Of a stretch of DNA of 5,392 bases, positions 1 through 5,392 are shown piece after piece. Origin of the DNA: Bacteroidota bacterium (GTDB lineage: Bacteria > Bacteroidota > Bacteroidia > Flavobacteriales > Weeksellaceae); NCBI GenBank assembly GCA_023448955.1, contig JAEXJU010000154.1:1-5392 (forward strand), read 5' to 3'. The notes beneath the pieces were generated by a model. The model was not told the origin of the DNA. It saw only the letters and a list, made by a program, of their open reading frames with translations, and ran no database searches. A program made the position numbers and the translations under genes. Within the stretch, counting starts at the first letter, position 1. Every line of letters starts with the position of its first letter.

Positions 1-344
1 AAAAACGACAGCTTATCAATGCTGCTTTCTATTATAAAAAGAACATTCATAATTCTAATTTTATTTCAAAATTGCAACGAGAATCTATGAAAACTACATT
101 CCGTTCTTCTGCAACCAATTCTTACCACGAATATGGTTTTGGTTTTGATGTGGACAGGTTTAATCATATTATTAATGAAGCCTGGCTCAATGAAGATTTT
201 GATGCAATGGAAAACTTTCCGAAAGATTTTTCGATGGATTATTTCAAAGCATTTGTTTCTGATACAATCAACTTTTCCGAATTTGAAAAATGGGCAAATC
301 AGTTTAGAAAACAGTATGAAAACTTAGGTTGCAATATCGATTAA
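1..344 (+). CDS. C-terminal part of an unrecognised soluble protein (5' end outside window)
   Basis: The reading frame is open from base 3 to the TAA at 342-344, giving 113 residues with no stop, so this is the tail of a longer gene rather than a small gene starting at the internal TTG (72) or ATG (87). The tail is hydrophilic, with no membrane segment or signal peptide. It is rich in aromatic and acidic residues (for example YGFGFDVDRF, then WLNEDFDAMENF, then FEKWANQF) and ends in GCNID. I do not recognise the family from this fragment. Its place beside a methyltransferase and glycosyltransferases suggests another sugar-active or polysaccharide-modifying enzyme, but that is context only. 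It converges with the methyltransferase gene, with 31 bases between the two stops. The frame is convincing as coding because it is open throughout and has no low-complexity character; the function is unknown. Confidence 0.7.
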   Translation, partial: KRQLINAAFYYKKNIHNSNFISKLQRESMKTTFRSSATNSYHEYGFGFDVDRFNHIINEAWLNEDFDAMENFPKDFSMDYFKAFVSDTINFSEFEKWANQFRKQYENLGCNID

Positions 345-375
345 AACAACTACGAAAATTTCAGGATTTTTTGAT

Positions 376-1149
376 TTATTTTAAGATAATTCCTGCATAT
401 TTCCCATCAAATTCTATCACAAAAGGCTTTATGCCTCTGGACTCACAAAAATGTTTGAATGCTGCATTATCTCCAATGTCATCACTCATAAAAACACCTC
501 CTTTTCTTACTTTTCCGAAAAGCGTATTGTAAGCCCAAATTCTGCCATCATAGGATTTGTCACTATCGTAATGCACTACATCAAAAGTATTCTGCTCGGC
601 AAATATCTTTGGAAGCGATTCTTTGTCCGCAAACCTGAATAATCTCCAGTTATTCTTGTACTTTTCAGGAATAACGCAGCCCACAAAATCCGAACTCTGA
701 TCCTGCAGAATATATGGCATATCTGAGCTGTAAAGTATTCCGTCTCTGCTTACCAAAGATGCAAGCGCAGCAAAAGATGACCAGCCATAAGCGACACCCG
801 TCTCCACAGAATTTTTGGCATTTGCAAATTCATTGATATAATATATAACGCTAAGAGCGCCGGCTCCGCCCATTTTGACTGGGGTTTTTGTCTGTGCCTG
901 AAGCGCAGCAGCAAACTCATTTGGAAATATTCTTTCGAAAGGAACATAGGTCATTTTTAATACACTTTCTATAAAATCCTTTTCAGATATGGCAAGAGAA
1001 GCACACCATTTTTCAGCTTCCTCTTTTCCTCTCAAGCCAGATGACCGGTTGAATATATTTTTCCATATTTTCCTGCGTAGTTCAGGATAAAGATCAGGAC
1101 GCTTCAGATATGCAAAAAAAACGGAAAAAATCTCGGCCAGTTTATTCAT
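376..1149 (-). CDS. class I SAM-dependent methyltransferase (Methyltransf_24-like)
   Basis: This 257-residue protein probably transfers a methyl group from S-adenosylmethionine, plausibly to a sugar or other small acceptor in glycan synthesis; the acceptor cannot be read from sequence. The Rossmann part starts near residue 112. SVETGVAYGWSSFA (114-127) fits motif I, with the acidic residue then glycine-rich loop that binds SAM. LYSSDMP (139-145) carries the acidic residue after strand beta2. FDVVHYDSDKSYDG (189-202) and GGVFMSDDIGDNAAF (217-231) match the 'D-x-D-H-SY' and 'GG-x3-x-DD' blocks of Methyltransf_24 proteins, except that the usual His before Ser-Tyr is Lys198. The first 110 residues are helical and basic, with no clear membrane helix. 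The ATG at 1149 is the first Met of the frame and has a promoter-like box 21 bases upstream. The gene is the only one on the minus strand, diverging from the glycosyltransferase. Family assignment is fairly sure; substrate is not. Confidence 0.85.
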   Translation of the reverse strand: MNKLAEIFSVFFAYLKRPDLYPELRRKIWKNIFNRSSGLRGKEEAEKWCASLAISEKDFIESVLKMTYVPFERIFPNEFAAALQAQTKTPVKMGGAGALSVIYYINEFANAKNSVETGVAYGWSSFAALASLVSRDGILYSSDMPYILQDQSSDFVGCVIPEKYKNNWRLFRFADKESLPKIFAEQNTFDVVHYDSDKSYDGRIWAYNTLFGKVRKGGVFMSDDIGDNAAFKHFCESRGIKPFVIEFDGKYAGIILK

Positions 1150-1170
1150 GTATTTATGGTTTTTACCTTA

Positions 1171-1198
1171 CAAAAATAGAAAAGTTTTGCAGAAACAA
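1171..1198 (-). promoter_or_regulatory. candidate Bacteroidota promoter for the methyltransferase
   Basis: Read on the minus strand, TTG (1198-1196) is followed after 17 bases by TATTTTTG (1178-1171). This fits the Bacteroidota pattern of a -33 TTG and a -7 TAnnTTTG with the usual spacing. The -7 box ends 21 bases before the ATG at 1149, giving a short A-rich leader. Exact match to the -7 consensus and good spacing, but such A/T-rich matches also occur by chance. Confidence 0.5.
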
Positions 1199-1202
1199 TA
1201 CT

Positions 1203-1210
1203 TATCTTTG
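1203..1210 (+). promoter_or_regulatory. candidate -7 promoter box for the glycosyltransferase-acyltransferase unit
   Basis: TATCTTTG is an exact match to the Bacteroidota -7 consensus TAnnTTTG and lies 21 bases before the ATG at 1232. The only nearby -33-like element is TTTG at 1186-1189, with a 13-base spacer, shorter than the roughly 17-23 usually described. The flanked form TTATCTTTGCA (1202-1212) recurs exactly before the KAS III gene. The box also helps decide the start: it lies inside the longer open frame that begins at ATG 1148, so translation from 1148 would not be possible on this transcript. Confidence 0.55.
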
Positions 1211-1231
1211 CAATATGTAGAAAAACACCGG

Positions 1232-2389
1232 ATGAAACAAAAAATAAAAGTTCTTTTTCGCCACAGATCTATGGAAATGGGCGGTGTGGAAAAAGTTATA
1301 TTAAGTCTTCTCAATAACCTGGATCGGCAAAAATTTGACCTTACATTTCTTGTAAGTCTTTATCAGGGTGAGCTTCGGGATAAGATTCCTGCTCATATCA
1401 AATATGTAAAAATGAATAAAGGCAAAGAAGATTTTTCCAAAAACATCCTTGTTAATTATGTACAGCTGTTCCTTAGAAGTGCTAAGATCAAATTTTTATC
1501 AACATTTCCTTCTGTTTCAGATAAGATTTATCTTGACGAAAAATATGATGTAGAGATCGCTTCGTCTTACACAGATTTTCAAGCCGTACTTTCAAGTTCT
1601 GACAAAAATTCTAAAAAAATTGGCTGGTTTCATTCGGACATTACCTTTCCGAAACTTCAGCCAGCTGTTCCTGCAATCCTGAACCAGATTCCTCAATTCG
1701 ATCATTTTATATTCGGCTCACAGCAGACCAAAGATATTTTGGTTGAGACTTATCCCGACCTAAAAATTCCAGAAAACAGTGTGATACTGAATGCTATTCC
1801 AATAGATGAGATCAGGAAGAAAGCTGATGAATTTATCCCTGACTTTGGGACTAAAGATCCTGTATTTGTATCTGTAGGCAGACTACATTCCAGGAAAGGT
1901 TACCATAAGCTGATAGGAGTTCATTCAAAATTAATAAAAGATGGATTTGCACATAAGATCATCATCATCGGTGATGGTGAAGAAAGAGAAAATTTAGAAA
2001 ATCTTGCCAAAATGTATGACGTGCAAGATTCTTTTGTACTGTTGGGATCACTTCTCAATCCTTATCCTTATGTAAAGAATGCTGATTTTTTTGTGATGCC
2101 GTCTGAATCAGAAGGCTGGCCGCTCATCATTGCAGATACGCTGATACTTCAGAAACCTATTCTTTCCACCGCCGTTGGCGGAATTCCGGAAATGATCCGT
2201 CATCTTGAGAACGGTTATCTTATCCGTTATGATGCAGATGAGATCTATAATGCTATGAAGGAATTTCTTGGCAATACTGATGTTATCGAAAAGATAAACA
2301 AAGGTCTTGAAAATTCTGAAAAACAATTTGACAACCAGAAAATCTTTGATGCGGTTGAAAATATCATCATTAAATTAGCCCAAAAATAG
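1232..2389 (+). CDS. GT-B glycosyltransferase, family 4-like
   Basis: This 385-residue cytoplasmic enzyme probably moves a sugar from a nucleotide-sugar to a lipid-linked acceptor, with retention of configuration as is usual in family GT4. The N-terminal Rossmann domain starts directly with a beta strand and the MGGVEKV loop (residues 16-22); WFHSD (132-136) is a typical element of the same domain. The C-terminal donor domain has VGRLHSRKG (215-223), supplying the Arg and Lys that usually contact donor phosphates, then IGDGEE (246-251), NPYPY (276-280) and SEGWPLIIAD (293-302). The last corresponds to the EX7E motif but ends in Asp302 instead of Glu. The frame is open back to ATG 1148, but I chose ATG 1232: family homology starts there, and the extra 28 codons overlap the promoter box and the divergent gene's leader. 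It is followed after 5 bases by the acyltransferase gene and is a paralogue of the glycosyltransferase at 4010-5155. Donor and acceptor are unknown. Confidence 0.9.
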   Translation: MKQKIKVLFRHRSMEMGGVEKVILSLLNNLDRQKFDLTFLVSLYQGELRDKIPAHIKYVKMNKGKEDFSKNILVNYVQLFLRSAKIKFLSTFPSVSDKIYLDEKYDVEIASSYTDFQAVLSSSDKNSKKIGWFHSDITFPKLQPAVPAILNQIPQFDHFIFGSQQTKDILVETYPDLKIPENSVILNAIPIDEIRKKADEFIPDFGTKDPVFVSVGRLHSRKGYHKLIGVHSKLIKDGFAHKIIIIGDGEERENLENLAKMYDVQDSFVLLGSLLNPYPYVKNADFFVMPSESEGWPLIIADTLILQKPILSTAVGGIPEMIRHLENGYLIRYDADEIYNAMKEFLGNTDVIEKINKGLENSEKQFDNQKIFDAVENIIIKLAQK

Positions 2390-2394
2390 CTGTT

Positions 2395-2961
2395 ATGAAT
2401 TTTCTGTACAGAATCATTCTAAAAATCAACACAATCTGGAAAAGCATCTATAAAAAGGCTTACATAGAGATCTGTAAAGCAAGGGGAATGAAAGTTGGTA
2501 AAGGTGTTATCTTTATAGAAGCGCCGGCTTTCGGGTCAGAGCCTTATTTGATAGAAATTGGTGACCGAACCAAAATCACTGCTGGCTGTACATTTATCAA
2601 TCACGATGGTGCAATGTATGTCATCAGAAGTATGGAGAAATATGCGGATGCAAGAAACTTTGGCAGAATAAAAATAGGAGAAAACTGTTTCATTGGTAAT
2701 AATTGTACATTTCTTCCAGGCGCGAAAATGGGTAATAATTGTATCTTGGGAGCTGGCTCCGTTCTCAGTTCGTCTATGCCGGATAATTCGGTTTACGCAG
2801 GTGTTCCCGCAAAATTCATCTGCACAATAGAAGAATATGGAGACAAAGCACTGGCTAATAATGTGATCTATCCCAGATCATTAGAAAGCAGGAGAACCGA
2901 ACTTGACAAATACATTAAAGAAAACCTCCCTCATAACTATAAGCCCGAAAAGACTAAATAA
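2395..2961 (+). CDS. left-handed beta-helix (hexapeptide) acyltransferase
   Basis: This 188-residue protein belongs to the hexapeptide-repeat acyltransferases that act as trimers and usually move an acetyl (sometimes another acyl) group from a CoA donor onto a sugar hydroxyl or amine. After a basic, helical N-terminus (1-30) the repeats begin at about residue 33 (MKVGKGVIF). FINHDG (67-72) holds the likely catalytic His70, followed by an extended loop (73-89) that protrudes from the helix. The coils resume with RIKIGENCFIGNNCTF (91-106) and end with the hallmark GAGSVLSS...VYAGVPAKFI (119-142). A charged C-terminal helix closes the protein. It starts 5 bases after the glycosyltransferase stop, so the two are almost certainly co-transcribed, which points to acetylation of a glycan or its precursor. 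Overall layout resembles WcaF/WbbJ-type sugar O-acetyltransferases, but acceptor and acyl group are not determined by sequence. Confidence 0.88.
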   Translation: MNFLYRIILKINTIWKSIYKKAYIEICKARGMKVGKGVIFIEAPAFGSEPYLIEIGDRTKITAGCTFINHDGAMYVIRSMEKYADARNFGRIKIGENCFIGNNCTFLPGAKMGNNCILGAGSVLSSSMPDNSVYAGVPAKFICTIEEYGDKALANNVIYPRSLESRRTELDKYIKENLPHNYKPEKTK

Positions 2962-3049
2962 TTTATGCTTTTTTAACTTTCAGATGTTATTCACAGCCTA
3001 ATATTTTCTATTGAGATCATTATCTTTGCACAAATTACGAAGAGCGAGT
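2962..3049 (+). promoter_or_regulatory. intergenic region with candidate -7 promoter box for the KAS III operon
   Basis: The 88-base gap holds TATCTTTG at 3021-3028, an exact TAnnTTTG match, 21 bases before the ATG at 3050. The 11-base string TTATCTTTGCA (3020-3030) is identical to the one at 1202-1212. No TTG lies at the expected -33 distance, so only the -7 half is supported. The gap is the largest between plus-strand genes here, consistent with a new transcription start. No strong terminator for the upstream gene is visible. Confidence 0.5.
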
Positions 3050-4000
3050 ATGATCAAGATTGCAGCGATAGAATACTATCTGCCCAAAAATATCCTTACA
3101 AATAACGATATTGCCAAAGAATTTCCGGAGTGGAGCGCCGAGAAAATCAAATCGAAAATAGGTGTAGAATCCAGACACATTGCAGATAAAAATGAAACCA
3201 CACTTGATATGGCGTTTGAAGCCTGCCAGAAGCTTTTTTCCCATTATGACAAAAATAAAGTTGATTTTATTCTTTTCTGTACACAGAGTCCTGATTATTT
3301 TCTTCCCACCACAGCCTGCATCCTTCAGGATAAATTAGGTCTTTCCAAGACCATCGGTGCATTGGATTTTAACCTGGGTTGTTCAGGCTTCGTTTACGGA
3401 CTCACACTCGCAAAAGGACTGATCGCATCGGGAATTGCAAAAAATATTCTGCTTGTAACCGCAGAAACCTATTCAAAATTTCTGGATAAAGAAGATAAAT
3501 CCAACCGGACTATTTTCGGGGATGGCGCAGCGGTAACCATCATAGAAAAGGACAACGCAAAAACAGATCTGCATTTTTCCGTAGGCACGGACGGAAGCGG
3601 ATATAATAACCTGATCGTAGAAAACGGTGCTTCCAGAAATAAAGAAGAAAAACCAATACTGTTCATGAAAGGTCCAAAAATCTTTACATTTGCAGTAGAA
3701 AATATTCCGGGACTTGTAGCGGATACCTTGGAAAAGAACAGCTTAACTATTGATGATATAGATATGTTCGTTTTCCACCAGGCCAGTTCATACATGCTGA
3801 ATTATCTGCGAGAATTATGCAACATACCGGAACAAAAATTCTTTATGGAAATTGAGACAATCGGCAATACAGTTTCCGCCAGCATTCCGATTGCACTGAA
3901 GCTTGCATCGGAGAAAGGAAAAATTAGTGCGGGTTCCAGAGTAATGGTAGTTGGATTTGGGGTTGGCTATTCCTGGGGAGCTGGAGTTGTAGAATTTTAA
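3050..4000 (+). CDS. beta-ketoacyl-ACP synthase III family protein (FabH-like)
   Basis: This 316-residue thiolase-fold enzyme would condense an acyl-CoA with a malonyl-ACP-type extender, releasing CO2. The catalytic triad is complete and sits one residue off E. coli FabH: Cys111 in LGCSGF, His243 in FHQAS and Asn273 in GNTVSAS (E. coli Cys112, His244, Asn274). Other family marks are GVESRHIA (residues 38-45) with the NET that follows, FGDGAA (156-161) and the C-terminal GFGVGYSWGAGVVEF. Length is normal for FabH (317 in E. coli). The frame is open from a TTG at 3011, but ATG 3050 is preferred: homology begins at MIKIAAIEYYLP and the -7 box at 3021 lies within the extension. The next gene, a glycosyltransferase, starts 9 bases after the stop. 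In this setting it is more likely a dedicated enzyme for an acyl group on a glycan than the housekeeping FabH, which normally sits with plsX or other fatty-acid genes; I do not assign the symbol. No ACP or ketoreductase gene is visible nearby. Confidence 0.9.
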   Translation: MIKIAAIEYYLPKNILTNNDIAKEFPEWSAEKIKSKIGVESRHIADKNETTLDMAFEACQKLFSHYDKNKVDFILFCTQSPDYFLPTTACILQDKLGLSKTIGALDFNLGCSGFVYGLTLAKGLIASGIAKNILLVTAETYSKFLDKEDKSNRTIFGDGAAVTIIEKDNAKTDLHFSVGTDGSGYNNLIVENGASRNKEEKPILFMKGPKIFTFAVENIPGLVADTLEKNSLTIDDIDMFVFHQASSYMLNYLRELCNIPEQKFFMEIETIGNTVSASIPIALKLASEKGKISAGSRVMVVGFGVGYSWGAGVVEF

Positions 4001-4009
4001 TATCAATAA

Positions 4010-5155
4010 TTGAAGAAAAAAATCCTTATCAGAATCGGTTCTCTGCGTCACGGTGGCGCAGAAAAAGTTTTGGTGACGTTTCTCAGAAATCTTCCTAAAG
4101 ACAAATATGAAGTGGATCTTTTGCTGAACCTCTATTCCGGGAAATATCTGCCAGATGTTCCGGATTGGGTGAATGTGATGTTTCTGAACCGAGGCGAGAT
4201 GATTACCACCAACCGTCCGAAGGATCTTCCCAAGAAAATAAACCGTGTTGTTTACCAGCACTTTCTGAAAAAGTTTCCTAAAATTCTTTACAAGAAAAAG
4301 CTGAAAAACAAACAATATGATATAGAATTTGCAGCAATCCACGGTTTTATGGACGAAATCCTGAACAGTCCGCTGAAATCTTCTAAAAAACTAATGTGGA
4401 TCCATAATGATCTCACACAGGTAAGCGGCTATACTCCGGAAAAAATCAGGCGCTTTTTCAGATATGACAAAGTGATGGTGATTTCCGAAAAAATCCACGA
4501 GACTTTTTTATCCTTGGCAGAAAACCAAACCGAAAAAGACAAAATCGTAAGAATTTACAATCCTCTTGATACTCAAGAAATTCTCACAAAATCCGAAAAA
4601 CCAATCATCAATTATCAATTTGATGAATCTGTTCCCACATTTGTTTCAGTAGGAACTGTATTTCCTCAAAAGGGATTTGACCGCTTGCTGAGAGTCCATA
4701 AAAGACTTTTGGATGATGGTTTTCCCCACCAAATTTTGATTTTAGGTGATGGTTATGATTTTGAGACGATTAAAAAGCTGAAATCCGATCTTGGCGTCGA
4801 TGAGACTGCAACTATGTTTGGCTTTACAGATAATCCTTATCCTTATTTCAGACAAGCCGATTATTATATCCTGAGTTCGCGCTACGAAGGTTTTCCTACG
4901 GTTCTTTTTGAAGCCATCACACTGAAAAAGAACATCATAGCAACCGATGTTTCCGGTGTGAGAGAAATGTTGAATGAAGGTAATCTTGGCCTCATCACAG
5001 ATAATTCCGAAGAAGGCATCTACCAAGGGATGAAACAAGCATTGCAACATCCGGAAAGTTTTGATGATTATCAAAAAAAACTGGCAGACTACCAAATGCC
5101 TTTTGATCTGGAAAATTCTGTAAACCGGATTATGGAAATTATAGATCATTTATGA
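4010..5155 (+). CDS. GT-B glycosyltransferase, family 4-like, TTG start
   Basis: This 381-residue cytoplasmic enzyme should transfer a sugar from a nucleotide-sugar donor to a growing lipid-linked glycan. The first domain opens with MKKKILIRIG and the HGGAEKVL loop (14-21); WIHND (130-134) marks the same domain. The donor domain has VGTVFPQKG (214-222), in which the usual Arg of the GR...KG phosphate-binding element is Thr216 while Lys221 is kept, then LGDG (245-248), NPYPY (275-279) and a complete EX7E motif (Glu293 to Glu301 in YEGFPTVLFEA). The TTG at 4010 is the likely start: the next in-frame Met (residue 57) would delete the GG loop, and an in-frame TAA (the KAS III stop) lies 9 bases upstream. 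No Shine-Dalgarno site is seen, so translation may be coupled to the KAS III gene. It is a paralogue of the glycosyltransferase at 1232-2389. Sugar specificity is unknown. Confidence 0.9.
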   Translation: MKKKILIRIGSLRHGGAEKVLVTFLRNLPKDKYEVDLLLNLYSGKYLPDVPDWVNVMFLNRGEMITTNRPKDLPKKINRVVYQHFLKKFPKILYKKKLKNKQYDIEFAAIHGFMDEILNSPLKSSKKLMWIHNDLTQVSGYTPEKIRRFFRYDKVMVISEKIHETFLSLAENQTEKDKIVRIYNPLDTQEILTKSEKPIINYQFDESVPTFVSVGTVFPQKGFDRLLRVHKRLLDDGFPHQILILGDGYDFETIKKLKSDLGVDETATMFGFTDNPYPYFRQADYYILSSRYEGFPTVLFEAITLKKNIIATDVSGVREMLNEGNLGLITDNSEEGIYQGMKQALQHPESFDDYQKKLADYQMPFDLENSVNRIMEIIDHL

Positions 5156-5194
5156 TTTTTGTGAGATTTTCCTTCTAATTTGTAATTTTATTCT

Positions 5195-5392
5195 ATGAGC
5201 TATTCTATCATACAAAAAGATTTTTACAGAGAAAGCGGCCGTTATCTTTCTCATTTTCAGATTCTGAAGAAATGCTTCAGCCCGAATCTGCATTACATCT
5301 ATCTTTTCAGAAAAGCTCAGAAATATTATAAAACACCGGTCATAGGATTATTTTATAAGCTGATTCTGCGTCATTATCAGATTCTTTATGGC
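5195..5392 (+). CDS. N-terminal part of a serine acetyltransferase-like protein (3' end outside window)
   Basis: ATG 5195 opens a frame that stays open to the window end, giving 66 residues. The start MSYSIIQKDFYRESG and the later FRKAQKYYK and LFYKLILRHYQILYG resemble the helical N-terminus of CysE/EpsC-like serine acetyltransferases, in which a KxDLYR-type opening, an FR segment and a Y-x-G precede the first hexapeptide coil. In polysaccharide loci such proteins usually act as sugar O-acetyltransferases rather than in cysteine synthesis. The hexapeptide repeats that would prove the family lie past the end of the window, so the call rests on the N-terminus and on context. It starts 39 bases after the second glycosyltransferase stop on the same strand and is probably part of the same operon; the gap is A/T-rich with no clear ribosome binding site. 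Confidence 0.6.
   Translation, partial: MSYSIIQKDFYRESGRYLSHFQILKKCFSPNLHYIYLFRKAQKYYKTPVIGLFYKLILRHYQILYG

Noticed and set aside
355..380. AAAAT-6-ATTTT hairpin followed by a T-rich run between the convergent genes
   Set aside because: The stem is only five A-T pairs, too weak for a convincing terminator, and such sequences are common in AT-rich spacers.
1148..1231. Longer N-terminus for the first glycosyltransferase starting at ATG 1148
   Set aside because: The 28 extra residues have no family counterpart, contain the plus-strand -7 box, and would overlap the start codon of the divergent methyltransferase.
2946..2976. AAAAG...CTTTTTT inverted repeat after the acyltransferase gene
   Set aside because: The stem is short, interrupted and A/T-rich, and overlaps the end of the coding region; it could be a weak terminator but is not supported.
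3011..3049. Longer N-terminus for KAS III starting at TTG 3011
   Set aside because: FabH homology begins at ATG 3050, and the -7 box at 3021-3028 lies inside the extension.
3815..4342. 175-codon open frame on the minus strand
   Set aside because: It is antisense to two well-supported genes and its translation resembles no family; it looks like a shadow of coding DNA with few stops. The same holds for minus frames at 3469-3795 and 4742-5149.
5156..5194. Possible promoter (TAATTTG) before the serine acetyltransferase-like gene
   Set aside because: It lacks one base of the TAnnTTTG spacing and no -33 element is at the right distance; the gene can be read from the upstream promoter.

Overview
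This 5.4 kb window looks like part of a surface-polysaccharide (O-antigen, capsule or exopolysaccharide) biosynthesis locus from a member of the Bacteroidota, most likely a Flavobacteriia of the Chryseobacterium type. The support is AT-rich DNA, A/T-rich starts without clear Shine-Dalgarno sites, Bacteroidota-type -7 promoter boxes (TAnnTTTG) at two gene starts, and protein style. The genus is inference; there is no rRNA or other marker gene.

Layout. (1) 1-344, plus: the C-terminal 113 residues of an unrecognised soluble protein that begins outside the window. (2) 376-1149, minus: a class I SAM-dependent methyltransferase, tail-to-tail with the first gene. (3) 1150-1231: a compact divergent promoter region. 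(4) 1232-2389 and 2395-2961, plus: a family 4-like GT-B glycosyltransferase followed after 5 bases by a left-handed beta-helix (hexapeptide) acyltransferase. (5) 2962-3049: an intergenic gap with a second -7 box identical over 11 bases to the one before the glycosyltransferase. (6) 3050-4000, 4010-5155 and 5195-5392, plus: a FabH-like beta-ketoacyl synthase III with an intact Cys-His-Asn triad, a second glycosyltransferase with a TTG start 9 bases later, and the first 66 residues of a serine-acetyltransferase-like protein that runs off the window.

How they may work together. The two glycosyltransferases are paralogues and would add successive sugars to a lipid-linked repeat unit on the cytoplasmic face of the inner membrane. 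The hexapeptide protein and the partial serine-acetyltransferase-like protein are candidates for acyl decoration of sugars, and the methyltransferase may add a methyl cap or decoration. The KAS III is the most unusual member: condensing enzymes inside glycan loci can build a special short acyl chain for an amino sugar. No acyl carrier protein, ketoreductase or sugar aminotransferase is visible here, so that remains a hypothesis.

No RNA gene, insertion sequence, CRISPR array or convincing terminator hairpin was seen. I did not find a clearly new system; the points most worth a second look are the KAS III in glycan context, the overlapping divergent promoters, and the substituted donor-site residues of the two glycosyltransferases.
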